Source: Bacillota bacterium
GTDB lineage: Bacteria > Bacillota > Clostridia > Peptostreptococcales > Anaerovoracaceae
Reading direction: 5' to 3'
NCBI GenBank assembly: GCA_025361765.1
Contig: JANYJS010000134.1
Coordinates: forward strand, 1 to 33,385
Length of the DNA stretch: 33,385 nt
Under the pieces are notes generated by a model. It searched no databases. It was not told the origin of the DNA and saw nothing but the letters and a program-made list of their open reading frames with translations. This document shows positions 15,386 to 21,837 of the stretch, in pieces. How positions within the stretch are numbered: position 1 is the stretch's first letter; every line of letters begins with the position of its first letter. The position numbers were made by a program, and so were the translations under genes.

Positions 15386-15417
15386 CCCCAAAACAGCTTA
15401 AATATTTTATATATAGG

Positions 15418-15465
15418 ACGGTAGCGTTTTAAATAATAATTTGGGAAGAACGGTAGTGTTTTAAA
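15418..15465. repeat. Direct repeat of ACGGTAGYGTTTTAAA, 32 bp apart
   Basis: ACGGTAGCGTTTTAAA (15418-15433) and ACGGTAGTGTTTTAAA (15450-15465) differ at one position. They lie between the MarR stop and its terminator. Function unknown. Confidence 0.7.
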
Positions 15466-15489
15466 AATGGCCAACGGAGCCATTTTTTT
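15463..15489 (+). terminator. Terminator after marR
   Basis: Stem AAAAATGGC (15463-15471) and GCCATTTTT (15479-15487), 7-nt loop, T-run to 15489. Confidence 0.75.
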
Positions 15490-15514
15490 ATATTAGAAAA
15501 CCGTTTAGCTGATA

Positions 15515-15556
15515 TTGACAAAATTTAAACAGTTGCTATACTAACAATTAGTATAG
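15515..15556 (+). promoter_or_regulatory. Promoter of the AhpD-like gene with overlapping MarR-type operator
   Basis: TTGACA (15515-15520), a 16-bp spacer and TATACT (15537-15542) form a strong sigma-A promoter. The inverted repeat CTATACT (15536-15542), 7-nt spacer, AGTATAG (15550-15556) is perfect and covers the -10, as expected for a repressor site. The MarR gene immediately upstream is the obvious candidate regulator; that link is inferred. Confidence 0.7.
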
Positions 15557-15589
15557 AAAATATCTATGCAAATTAAAGGAGGAAGTAAA

Positions 15590-15943
15590 ATGGCAAAGAA
15601 TGTTCGTGAAATTCTAAATGATTTTGTTGGAGGTCTTGGCGCTCTAGCTGAAACAAATGGAGAAATGGTTGGCGCCTTCATGGGTCTTCTAGGAGCCGCT
15701 TATGCACCTAGCGCTCTTGATGTTAAATCAAAGGAACTCATCAGTGTTGCTATAGGCTGCTACAACAGATGTGACTACTGTATCGTGTATCATTCATACA
15801 AGGCTTTTGAGGCAGGCGCTACAAAAGAGGAGATTCTCGAAGCAGCCATGGTATCTGTTGCTTTCGGCGGCGGCCCATCAATGGCATATTCGGTAACTTT
15901 GCTTGCTGACTGCATCAAGGAATTCGAAAACGACTTTAAATAA
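15590..15943 (+). CDS. AhpD-like carboxymuconolactone decarboxylase family protein
   Basis: 117-residue all-helical protein of the CMD/AhpD family. It carries Cys61-x2-Cys64-x3-His68 (in NRCDYCIVYHSY), the redox-active motif by which AhpD-type proteins accept electrons from lipoyl groups and reduce peroxide-linked partners. True decarboxylases of the family lack the CxxC, so a thiol-redox role is more likely. ATG 15590 is preferred over 15566 because AAAGGAGG precedes it. It has its own promoter with a MarR-type operator, and the next gene encodes a lipoyl-bearing dihydrolipoamide dehydrogenase 135 bp on. Its physiological partner is not known. Confidence 0.9.
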   Translation: MAKNVREILNDFVGGLGALAETNGEMVGAFMGLLGAAYAPSALDVKSKELISVAIGCYNRCDYCIVYHSYKAFEAGATKEEILEAAMVSVAFGGGPSMAYSVTLLADCIKEFENDFK

Positions 15944-15959
15944 AATTAATGTGGAATGT

Positions 15960-15985
15960 AGAAAGGGGCCTAAGAGCTCCTTTCT
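15960..15985 (+). terminator. Hairpin after the AhpD-like gene
   Basis: AGAAAGGGGC (15960-15969) pairs with GCTCCTTTCT (15976-15985) with one G-U and a 6-nt loop, followed by TTG. The short T-run suggests partial read-through into lpdA. Confidence 0.55.
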
Positions 15986-16020
15986 TTGACCCTCCCACCT
16001 CGAAAGTAGTGGGATTCTTG
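15986..16020 (-). mobile_element. Possible remnant of an IS200/IS605-type right end
   Basis: Read on the minus strand, AATCCCACTACTTTCGAGG followed by TGGGAGGGTCAA closely resembles the hairpin end of IS605-family TnpB elements: TCCCAC pairs with GTGGGA around a TTTC-type loop and is followed by GTCAA. No tnpA or tnpB is present, so at most a solo end remains. This rests on remembered end sequences. Confidence 0.35.
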
Positions 16021-16038
16021 GATGATTAAACGCTCATG

Positions 16039-16062
16039 CATTTGGATAAGCAAATCCAAATG
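16039..16062 (+). promoter_or_regulatory. 9-bp inverted repeat in the lpdA leader
   Basis: CATTTGGAT (16039-16047) and ATCCAAATG (16054-16062) are perfect complements around 6 nt, ending 8 bp before the AAAGGAG ribosome site. It may be an operator or an mRNA hairpin that modulates translation. Confidence 0.5.
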
Positions 16063-16078
16063 ACATAAAGGAGACCAA

Positions 16079-17779
16079 ATGTCGAAAATCATTATAAATA
16101 AATTGTTTGGTGAGGACAAAAGTGCGCGAGTCGGAAAAATATTCGTTAAAACTGGAGATCAGATCAAAGCTGGAGACGAGTTATTTAATGCTGAATCGGC
16201 AAAGGGTAATTATTTGGTAAAATCTGAGCATGAAGGCAAAATACTTGAAATTCTGATAAAGGAAGGTCAACAGATAAAAATTGGTGATGCAGCCATAGAA
16301 ATTGATGGTGTGAAAGCATGTATAAAAACGGAAAAGGCCAAATCGGCATATTCTTTTGGCTTAGCACAACCTAAAAAAGAAAATATTTGCTGTGATTTAG
16401 TTGTTGTTGGAGGTGGACCTGGCGGCTATGTTGCTGCTATTCGAGCGGCACAATTGGGAGCTGATGTGGTTCTGATTGAAAAGCATAAAATTGGTGGAAC
16501 ATGCCTTAATTACGGCTGTATACCAACAAAAAGCCTTGTGAAAAGTGCGCATCTTTTTGATGAAATTCTTAGAAGTGAGGAATTTGGAATCCATGTGCAG
16601 CATGCCAAAATTGATCTTTTAAAAATAGTTGAACGCAAGGACAAAGTCGTTTCTGAGCTATCCAGCGGCATCAAATATTTGCTTGGGAAATCCAATATTA
16701 GATTAATTGAAGGTGAGGCCAAGACAAGCCCTGAGGGCGGAATATTTGTTAAAAACGCCAAAATAGAGGCCCAGATCAGTGCGAGAAATATTATAATTGC
16801 CACTGGATCATCTCCTGCAATACTTCAAATACCGGGCGCTGATCTTCCAATAGTTCTGACGAGTGAAGAGATACTTAGCATTTCCAGTGTGCCGGAATCA
16901 CTTGCAATCATTGGAGGCGGAGTGATTGGTATGGAATTTGCTTTTATATTCAATTCATTTGGAAGTAAAGTGACGGTTATTGAATATATGGATGACATTC
17001 TTTTTAACTTTGATGAAGACATCATTGAAGTTATTGTTCAGGAATGTAGCGATCGTGGAATCCGCCTCATTACAGGAGCAAGAGTCGATGAAATCGATTT
17101 GTCTGACGACGGTAAGGGAATCGTGGCGTTCACGAAGAATGAAAGCAGATGCTATGCTATTGGAGATCGGGTGTTAATGGCCGTTGGAAGAAAAGCTAAT
17201 CTATCCGCCCTTGATACTGAAGCTCTCGGCGTTTCTTTAAATGAGCGCGGAAATGGTATAAAAGTTGATTTACATATGCGCACATCGAATCCTTCGGTAT
17301 TCGCCATCGGAGATGTGACAAACAAACTGCAGCTGGCACATGTCGCCAGCCATCAGGGCATTGTGGCGGCAGAAAACTGTATGGGGCTTGAAAGTTCTAT
17401 GAAATATGATGTCATTCCAAGTGCGGTTTTTGTATCACCTGAAATTGGTGTAACGGGACTTTGTGAGAGAGAAGCAAAAAAGTCCGGCATAGCTTATAAG
17501 GTTACGAAATTCCCCTTTTCCGCCAACGGCAAGGCGCTGAGCCAGGGAGAGACAAAAGGATTTGTTAAAATATTAAGTAGCGAAGAGGACCATACAATCC
17601 TTGGGGCTGCTGTGATTGGGCCAGGTGCGACTGACTTGATTTCAAACTTTACGCCACTAATCATGCAAAAGACGGATTATAGAACCTTAAGTCATACAAT
17701 AGTTGCCCATCCAACAACGGCCGAATCTGTTCACGAGGCGATACTCGGAATTGAAGGCGGTGCGATTCATTTTGCATAA
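16079..17779 (+). CDS. lpdA: Dihydrolipoamide dehydrogenase with N-terminal lipoyl domain
   Basis: 566 residues. Residues 1-76 form a lipoyl/biotinyl domain with Lys42 in AESAKGNY as the likely lipoylated residue. The FAD/NAD disulfide reductase follows: GGGPGGYVAA at 111-120, redox pair Cys142/Cys147 in GGTCLNYGCIPTKS, a second nucleotide loop GGGVIGMEFA, AIGD (FAD ribityl), and the catalytic dyad His544/Glu549 in AHPTTAE. It reoxidises dihydrolipoyl groups with NAD+. No E1, E2 or glycine-cleavage genes are nearby, so it may serve its own lipoyl arm. AAAGGAG precedes ATG 16079. The lipoate ligase gene overlaps its 3' end, suggesting coupled production of enzyme and cofactor transfer. Confidence 0.95.
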   Translation: MSKIIINKLFGEDKSARVGKIFVKTGDQIKAGDELFNAESAKGNYLVKSEHEGKILEILIKEGQQIKIGDAAIEIDGVKACIKTEKAKSAYSFGLAQPKKENICCDLVVVGGGPGGYVAAIRAAQLGADVVLIEKHKIGGTCLNYGCIPTKSLVKSAHLFDEILRSEEFGIHVQHAKIDLLKIVERKDKVVSELSSGIKYLLGKSNIRLIEGEAKTSPEGGIFVKNAKIEAQISARNIIIATGSSPAILQIPGADLPIVLTSEEILSISSVPESLAIIGGGVIGMEFAFIFNSFGSKVTVIEYMDDILFNFDEDIIEVIVQECSDRGIRLITGARVDEIDLSDDGKGIVAFTKNESRCYAIGDRVLMAVGRKANLSALDTEALGVSLNERGNGIKVDLHMRTSNPSVFAIGDVTNKLQLAHVASHQGIVAAENCMGLESSMKYDVIPSAVFVSPEIGVTGLCEREAKKSGIAYKVTKFPFSANGKALSQGETKGFVKILSSEEDHTILGAAVIGPGATDLISNFTPLIMQKTDYRTLSHTIVAHPTTAESVHEAILGIEGGAIHFA

Positions 17780-18719
17780 GGTATATTGTTCCGAAAGCTT
17801 CGATCCCTATTTTAATTTAGCATTTGAAGACTATCTGGTCCAGCGGGCAAGTCCGCAGGATCAGATCCTATTTTTGTGGCAAAATCAAAACACTGTCGTG
17901 ATAGGCATAAATCAGAATCCTTGGAAGGAATGCAATCTGATGAAGCTTTATTCCCTTGAGGGAAATTTTATTCGGAGACGATCTGGCGGGGGGGCGGTAT
18001 TTCACGATAAAGGGAATTTGAATTTCACCTTAATATCTGCTTTTACTGAAGACAAAGTCCATAAAAATATCGGGCTAATCATAAAAACCCTAAAGAATAA
18101 CAGAATAGAAGCTTCTTTTAGCGGAAAGAACGATATTGTTGTAAATGGTTATAAAATATCAGGAAATGCCTTTTATACAAATAATGATATCTTATGCCAT
18201 CATGGAACGCTTTTGGTCGATGTCGATTTTGAAAAACTGGGGACCATTCTGACGGTGTCGGATAAGAAGCTTCAATCCAAAGGAATCGATTCAGTAAAAT
18301 CGAGGGTCACAAATTTGAAGACGCTTAACAAGGAGCTAACAATAGAGGCATTAAAATTGGATTTAGTAGCTAAATTTCTCACTGATGGTGTTGAAAGTTC
18401 AACCGAAACAGTAAATGCATTAATTGATGAAACTGATGGGCAATTGTTCCAATTGATGGAAAAATATAAAAGTTGGGAGTGGAATTTTGGCGCGTCACCC
18501 GAATTTGACATTCAAATTTCAGAGCAACATGAAGCGGGTGAGATGGATGTTTACATGAATGTAAAAGATGGGCGGATCTTTGAAGTTAAAGTGTACACTG
18601 ATGCCATTGATTTAAACATGCCCAAAATTATTGAAGAGAATTTGAAAAATGAAGTGTTTGATGAGTGGACGGTTAGAAAATTGATACGATCTCTTCTGTC
18701 CGAATATAAACGTTTTTAG
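17760..18719 (+). CDS. lplA: Lipoate-protein ligase A
   Basis: Predicted 319-residue ligase that activates lipoate with ATP and attaches it to a lysine of a lipoyl domain. It has the family core DPYFNLAFEDYL near the start, LFLWQNQNTVVIGINQN, RRRSGGGAVFHDKGNLNF (about 72-89) and KISGNAFY containing the catalytic Lys. The C-terminal domain from about 235 is the accessory domain of bacterial LplA. GTG 17760 is my choice: it overlaps the lpdA stop by 20 bp and gives a family-like N-terminus. TTG 17772 is possible, and no ideal ribosome site is seen for either, consistent with translational coupling. The likely substrate is the adjacent LpdA lipoyl domain. Confidence 0.92.
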   Translation: MRFILHKVYCSESFDPYFNLAFEDYLVQRASPQDQILFLWQNQNTVVIGINQNPWKECNLMKLYSLEGNFIRRRSGGGAVFHDKGNLNFTLISAFTEDKVHKNIGLIIKTLKNNRIEASFSGKNDIVVNGYKISGNAFYTNNDILCHHGTLLVDVDFEKLGTILTVSDKKLQSKGIDSVKSRVTNLKTLNKELTIEALKLDLVAKFLTDGVESSTETVNALIDETDGQLFQLMEKYKSWEWNFGASPEFDIQISEQHEAGEMDVYMNVKDGRIFEVKVYTDAIDLNMPKIIEENLKNEVFDEWTVRKLIRSLLSEYKRF

Positions 18720-19021
18720 AAAATTCCAAATGATATTTTTATTTAAATAGCGATGTGTAGAGTATAGTCTCTAAGAAGTTATAATGCTTGGTTCAATCAA
18801 CGTTGAATATTATAAAATGCAGTCCACGTTTCATAAAACAGTAATTATTTGTGCTTTCTTGTGCGCTGTGGTGGTAAACGCAAAAAAATTAATGGCTGAA
18901 TATACGCGCGTGTGCGTTCTGATGCTTCGCTGTACAAAGGGTTCAGGCTATCTGGCAGTCAAGAGATTTTAAGCCCTTGTGAACGTTCTGTGAACGTTTT
19001 TAAAATTTGACTTTCAATGAA
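18720..19021. other. Intergenic region without a supported gene
   Basis: A 62-codon frame at 18784-18972 has no ribosome site and no protein-like pattern. The only structure seen is GTGAACGTT repeated at 18980-18988 and 18991-18999 (11-bp period). No clear terminator for lplA was found. Confidence 0.5.
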
Positions 19022-19054
19022 GAAATCCCAAAGGCGTGTAACCTTTGGGATTTC
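19022..19054 (-). terminator. Terminator of the tRNA gene
   Basis: Perfect 13-bp stem GAAATCCCAAAGG (19022-19034) and CCTTTGGGATTTC (19042-19054) with a 7-nt loop, 10 bp downstream of tRNA-Lys on the minus strand. It may also serve plus-strand transcripts coming from lplA. Confidence 0.7.
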
Positions 19055-19064
19055 GACGTTTCTG

Positions 19065-19140
19065 TGGTACTCCGTGCCGGGTTCGAACCGGCGACACCCT
19101 GATTAAGAGTCAGGTGCTCTACCAACTGAGCTAACGAAGC
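19065..19140 (-). tRNA. tRNA-Lys (anticodon CTT)
   Basis: A full cloverleaf on the minus strand, with encoded CCA (complement of 19065-19067). The acceptor stem GCTTCGT pairs with ACGGAGT (two G-U). The D-arm is TAGCTCAGTTGGTAGAGC-type, and the anticodon loop CTCTTAA has CTT complementary to 19105-19107. The T-arm GCCGG TTCGAAC CCGGC is perfect. It reads AAG lysine codons. No integrase or attachment-site duplication was seen next to it. Confidence 0.95.
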
Positions 19141-19244
19141 ATGTTTGGTGAACAAAGATTATTATACCCATGGGAGCAGGGAATTGCAACAACTTTATCG
19201 TCTGAGATGAAAATATTTGCGTTTACCTTAAATGACAAAGTAAC

Positions 19245-19280
19245 TTCCGTTTGTATTGCTAAAAGATAGCGCAAATGGAA
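19245..19280. repeat. Interrupted inverted repeat upstream of the sigma-54 activator gene
   Basis: TTCCGTTTG (19245-19253) pairs with CAAATGGAA (19272-19280), with one G-T, enclosing a second short stem GCTA/TAGC around AAAGA. It could be an operator or RNA hairpin; no T-run follows. Confidence 0.4.
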
Positions 19281-19357
19281 TTTAGTCTTGCACAGAGTTC
19301 CACCTACACATTAATATGGTTAAGATGCCTTGCCTGGCAAGAATACAGGAGGCCACT

Positions 19358-19468
19358 ATGTTGTCATTTGCTATTAATAACTTTATAATAAACCATAATG
19401 TAAGACGTTATTGCCATTCTAATTTCGGAACAGGGAGGAGCCATTTATGGCGCAGGAAAAAATCCTAG
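19358..19468 (+). CDS. Possible 36-codon leader peptide overlapping the activator start
   Basis: ATG 19358 follows ACAGGAGG at 5-bp spacing. The frame runs 36 codons to TAG at 19466-19468, crossing the activator's start codon (19447) in another frame. The ribosome site is as good as that of the activator itself. Translation through this frame would affect initiation downstream, so it may be a regulatory upstream ORF; the peptide has no recognisable motif. Confidence 0.35.
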   Translation: MLSFAINNFIINHNVRRYCHSNFGTGRSHLWRRKKS

Positions 19469-21486
19469 CCTTAGTTACGGCATCTGAAGCCACCAAAGAT
19501 GAACTTTGCAAACAGTTGAACTCCTTGCTCGAGGGTTATATGCGTGTTGAAGGCTACGCCACGGAAACGGGTATAGAAGGATTCGTTCAGGCGGATCTCA
19601 TTGTGCTCAGCTCCAAAATGATGGAGGCGGAAGCCAGGCCATTCGTAAAGCCGGAGGGGCCTGTCATCATAGCAAATAGATCACTAAATCTGGAAAATAT
19701 CGATAAATTGTTTCACATTGCGAAAGGTACTGAAGTGCTGCTGGTCAATGATGAAATGGAAAATGCGGAAGAGGTCATCAAACTTCTTCGAGATATCGGC
19801 GTTGATTATTTGAATTATATACCCTATGCACCGGGAAACCGGGTGAAAGGAAGTGCCAAGATTGCCATCACGCCTGGAGAGGTGGCGCTTGTGCCCAAGC
19901 ACATAGAAACCATAATCGATATCGGCGCGCGAGTCATCGATATTACCACGATCATAGAAATATTGAGTTTACTAGGATTGCTAGATGAAAAGTCCCATTT
20001 TGTTTCAGCCAAATATTTGGAGACTATTGTCAGATTGAATAAACAGCTTCACGACTCTATTGAGGAAGCAGGAAGCATGAATCGATATCTGGTTAAAGTG
20101 CTCAACCAGGTTAATGACGGGATTATTTCCTTTTCTGAAGATGGGATTGTTTCTGTTTTTAACCAGAAAAGCGAAGAGCTTTTCGGAGTCAAACGTGCCT
20201 ATGCCATTGGAAGAAGCATTGGTCAGATTATCAGGGATAATAGCATATGCGACTATCTTCTTTCCGCTTCGGATCTTTCGGATCAGCTTTTTAAGCTGGG
20301 CGACACAGATGTCATTATCAATAAATTCAGGATTGAAAAACTACAGTCGACGGTCTGTACGATAAAAAATACTAAAGACAATATTGACATGGAGACGAAG
20401 CTTAGACAAAACCTGATTAAAAAAGGGTTCATCGGAAAATATAAATTTGAGGATATCATAGGCAGCTCTGCCATGATGCGACGTACAATCGAGACAGGAG
20501 CAAAACTCGCCGTGGCCGATCTTAGCATACTAATTACAGGTGAAAGCGGCGTAGGAAAGGAATTGTTTGCCAGCGCCGTTCATAATGGATCACCCAGAAG
20601 TAGTGGACCGTTTCTTGCTGCCAATTTTAGCGCCCTGCCCGAAGAACTTGCTGAAAGCGAACTATTTGGTTATGAGGAAGGCTCCTTTACCGGGGCTAGA
20701 AAAGGTGGCCGCATAGGACTATTTGAACAAGCCAACGGTGGCACCATCTTCCTTGATGAAATCGGGGATATTTCACTGCGCATCCAGGCGCGTCTACTTC
20801 GGGTGCTTCAGGAAAAAGAGATTCGCAGGGTGGGTGGAACTGAAATCATACCCGTTAATGTCAGAGTAATTGCGGCAACGAACAAAAACTTGGCCCAGAT
20901 GTGTCAGGATGGCCTTTTTAGGGAGGACCTCTATCACCGTCTGCGCAAGCTCTATCTTAAGATTCCGCCGCTAAGGGAACATATTGAGGATCTAAATGAG
21001 CTTATAGATCATTTTAAGAGGATGAATGGCAGACTTAATCTCACTCTTTCAGAAGAGGTTCAGAAAATCCTAAGAACAAATCCTTGGTCTGGGAACGTTC
21101 GGGAATTATACAATACCATCGATTTTTTTATGGCTGTGTGTGAAGATGGGAATGTTACCGTTATGGATATCCCTAGGGACTTTTTCGAAATCCAAAGCCC
21201 TTTCATGGCGAAGGAAGATATTTACGCAGAAGTCTTATGCCAAAGAGGCCAATTAGCGGAGTTTCACTTTCTATTAAAGTCGATAGGAGAGTTATGCAGG
21301 CAAGGTGGCGCTGCCAGCAGAAGGGCAATTGCTTGCCTAGCCGCAGTAGAATTCCAGCACATTACAGAGGATAGGGTGAGACGTCAGGCGGAAATTCTTC
21401 AGGAAATCGGTTTAATCTCCAAGGGCGCTGGCCGCAGCGGAATGCGCTTGACGCCTAAGGGCCTGCGGTACTTGGAGAGCTTATAG
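19447..21486 (+). CDS. Sigma-54-dependent transcriptional activator (PAS-AAA+-winged helix)
   Basis: 679 residues. Residues 1-200 form an uncharacterised sensory region ending in a helical linker. A PAS-like domain (about 210-320) follows, then the sigma-54 AAA+ domain (about 337-565) with Walker A GESGVGKE at 365-372, the sigma-54 contact loop GSFTGA at 412-417 (variant of GAFTGA), Walker B GTIFLDEIGD at 432-441 and the arginine-finger region FREDLYHRL. The DNA-binding end (about 600-679) looks like a winged helix (ISKGAGRSGMRLTPKGLRYL) rather than the usual Fis-type HTH. The start at 19447 follows GGGAGG. A perfect -24/-12 promoter lies before the next gene, so it most likely activates the transporter/dipeptidase operon in response to an unknown ligand. 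Confidence 0.93.
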   Translation: MAQEKILALVTASEATKDELCKQLNSLLEGYMRVEGYATETGIEGFVQADLIVLSSKMMEAEARPFVKPEGPVIIANRSLNLENIDKLFHIAKGTEVLLVNDEMENAEEVIKLLRDIGVDYLNYIPYAPGNRVKGSAKIAITPGEVALVPKHIETIIDIGARVIDITTIIEILSLLGLLDEKSHFVSAKYLETIVRLNKQLHDSIEEAGSMNRYLVKVLNQVNDGIISFSEDGIVSVFNQKSEELFGVKRAYAIGRSIGQIIRDNSICDYLLSASDLSDQLFKLGDTDVIINKFRIEKLQSTVCTIKNTKDNIDMETKLRQNLIKKGFIGKYKFEDIIGSSAMMRRTIETGAKLAVADLSILITGESGVGKELFASAVHNGSPRSSGPFLAANFSALPEELAESELFGYEEGSFTGARKGGRIGLFEQANGGTIFLDEIGDISLRIQARLLRVLQEKEIRRVGGTEIIPVNVRVIAATNKNLAQMCQDGLFREDLYHRLRKLYLKIPPLREHIEDLNELIDHFKRMNGRLNLTLSEEVQKILRTNPWSGNVRELYNTIDFFMAVCEDGNVTVMDIPRDFFEIQSPFMAKEDIYAEVLCQRGQLAEFHFLLKSIGELCRQGGAASRRAIACLAAVEFQHITEDRVRRQAEILQEIGLISKGAGRSGMRLTPKGLRYLESL

Positions 21487-21519
21487 GCGGAAGGGCTTTT
21501 TCGATATTAATAAAATGTA

Positions 21520-21565
21520 AATTGGTCCTTATTGGTGGTTTAAAAACCACCAATAAGGACCAATT
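21520..21565 (+). terminator. Perfect 21-bp inverted repeat after the activator gene
   Basis: Positions 21520-21540 and 21545-21565 are perfectly complementary around a 4-nt loop. The stem is long, and the sequence after it (ATTATTAATT) is only moderately T-rich. It could terminate the activator gene, or serve as the upstream activator-binding site about 150 bp before the sigma-54 promoter. The rest of 21566-21719 holds no gene. Confidence 0.5.
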
Positions 21566-21720
21566 ATTAATTCGACACCATTGTTAAGAGTAACACATCA
21601 ATAAATATTAGACATGGCAAGCTAGAAGAAGATCACACAAAGTCTTCATTTTGAAGCCTCAGAACAATTATGGCAGTCAATAATGATCTCAAAAAATAGA
21701 AACTTCGGTATTTCCCCATT

Positions 21721-21736
21721 TGGCACAATATATGCT
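21721..21736 (+). promoter_or_regulatory. Sigma-54 (-24/-12) promoter of the transporter/dipeptidase operon
   Basis: TGGCAC (21721-21726), five bases, then ATGCT (21732-21736). GG and GC are exactly 10 bp apart, the invariant spacing of RpoN promoters (consensus TGGCAC-N5-TTGCA). It lies 102 bp before the transporter start and downstream of a sigma-54 activator gene. Confidence 0.85.
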
Positions 21737-21837
21737 TTATAGAGAAACGAACTAATAATGTCTAGGTTGCTGAGACTATTTTAGAATCAGTAGCTAAAAT
21801 TCCACAAATTAAAACGAAGATAAAAGGAGGAACAACT

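Noticed and set aside
18784..18972. 62-codon plus-strand frame after lplA
   Set aside because: No ribosome site and no protein-like pattern; left as intergenic.
19065..19140. tRNA gene as integration site of a mobile island
   Set aside because: No integrase gene and no duplicated tRNA 3' end could be found in the window.
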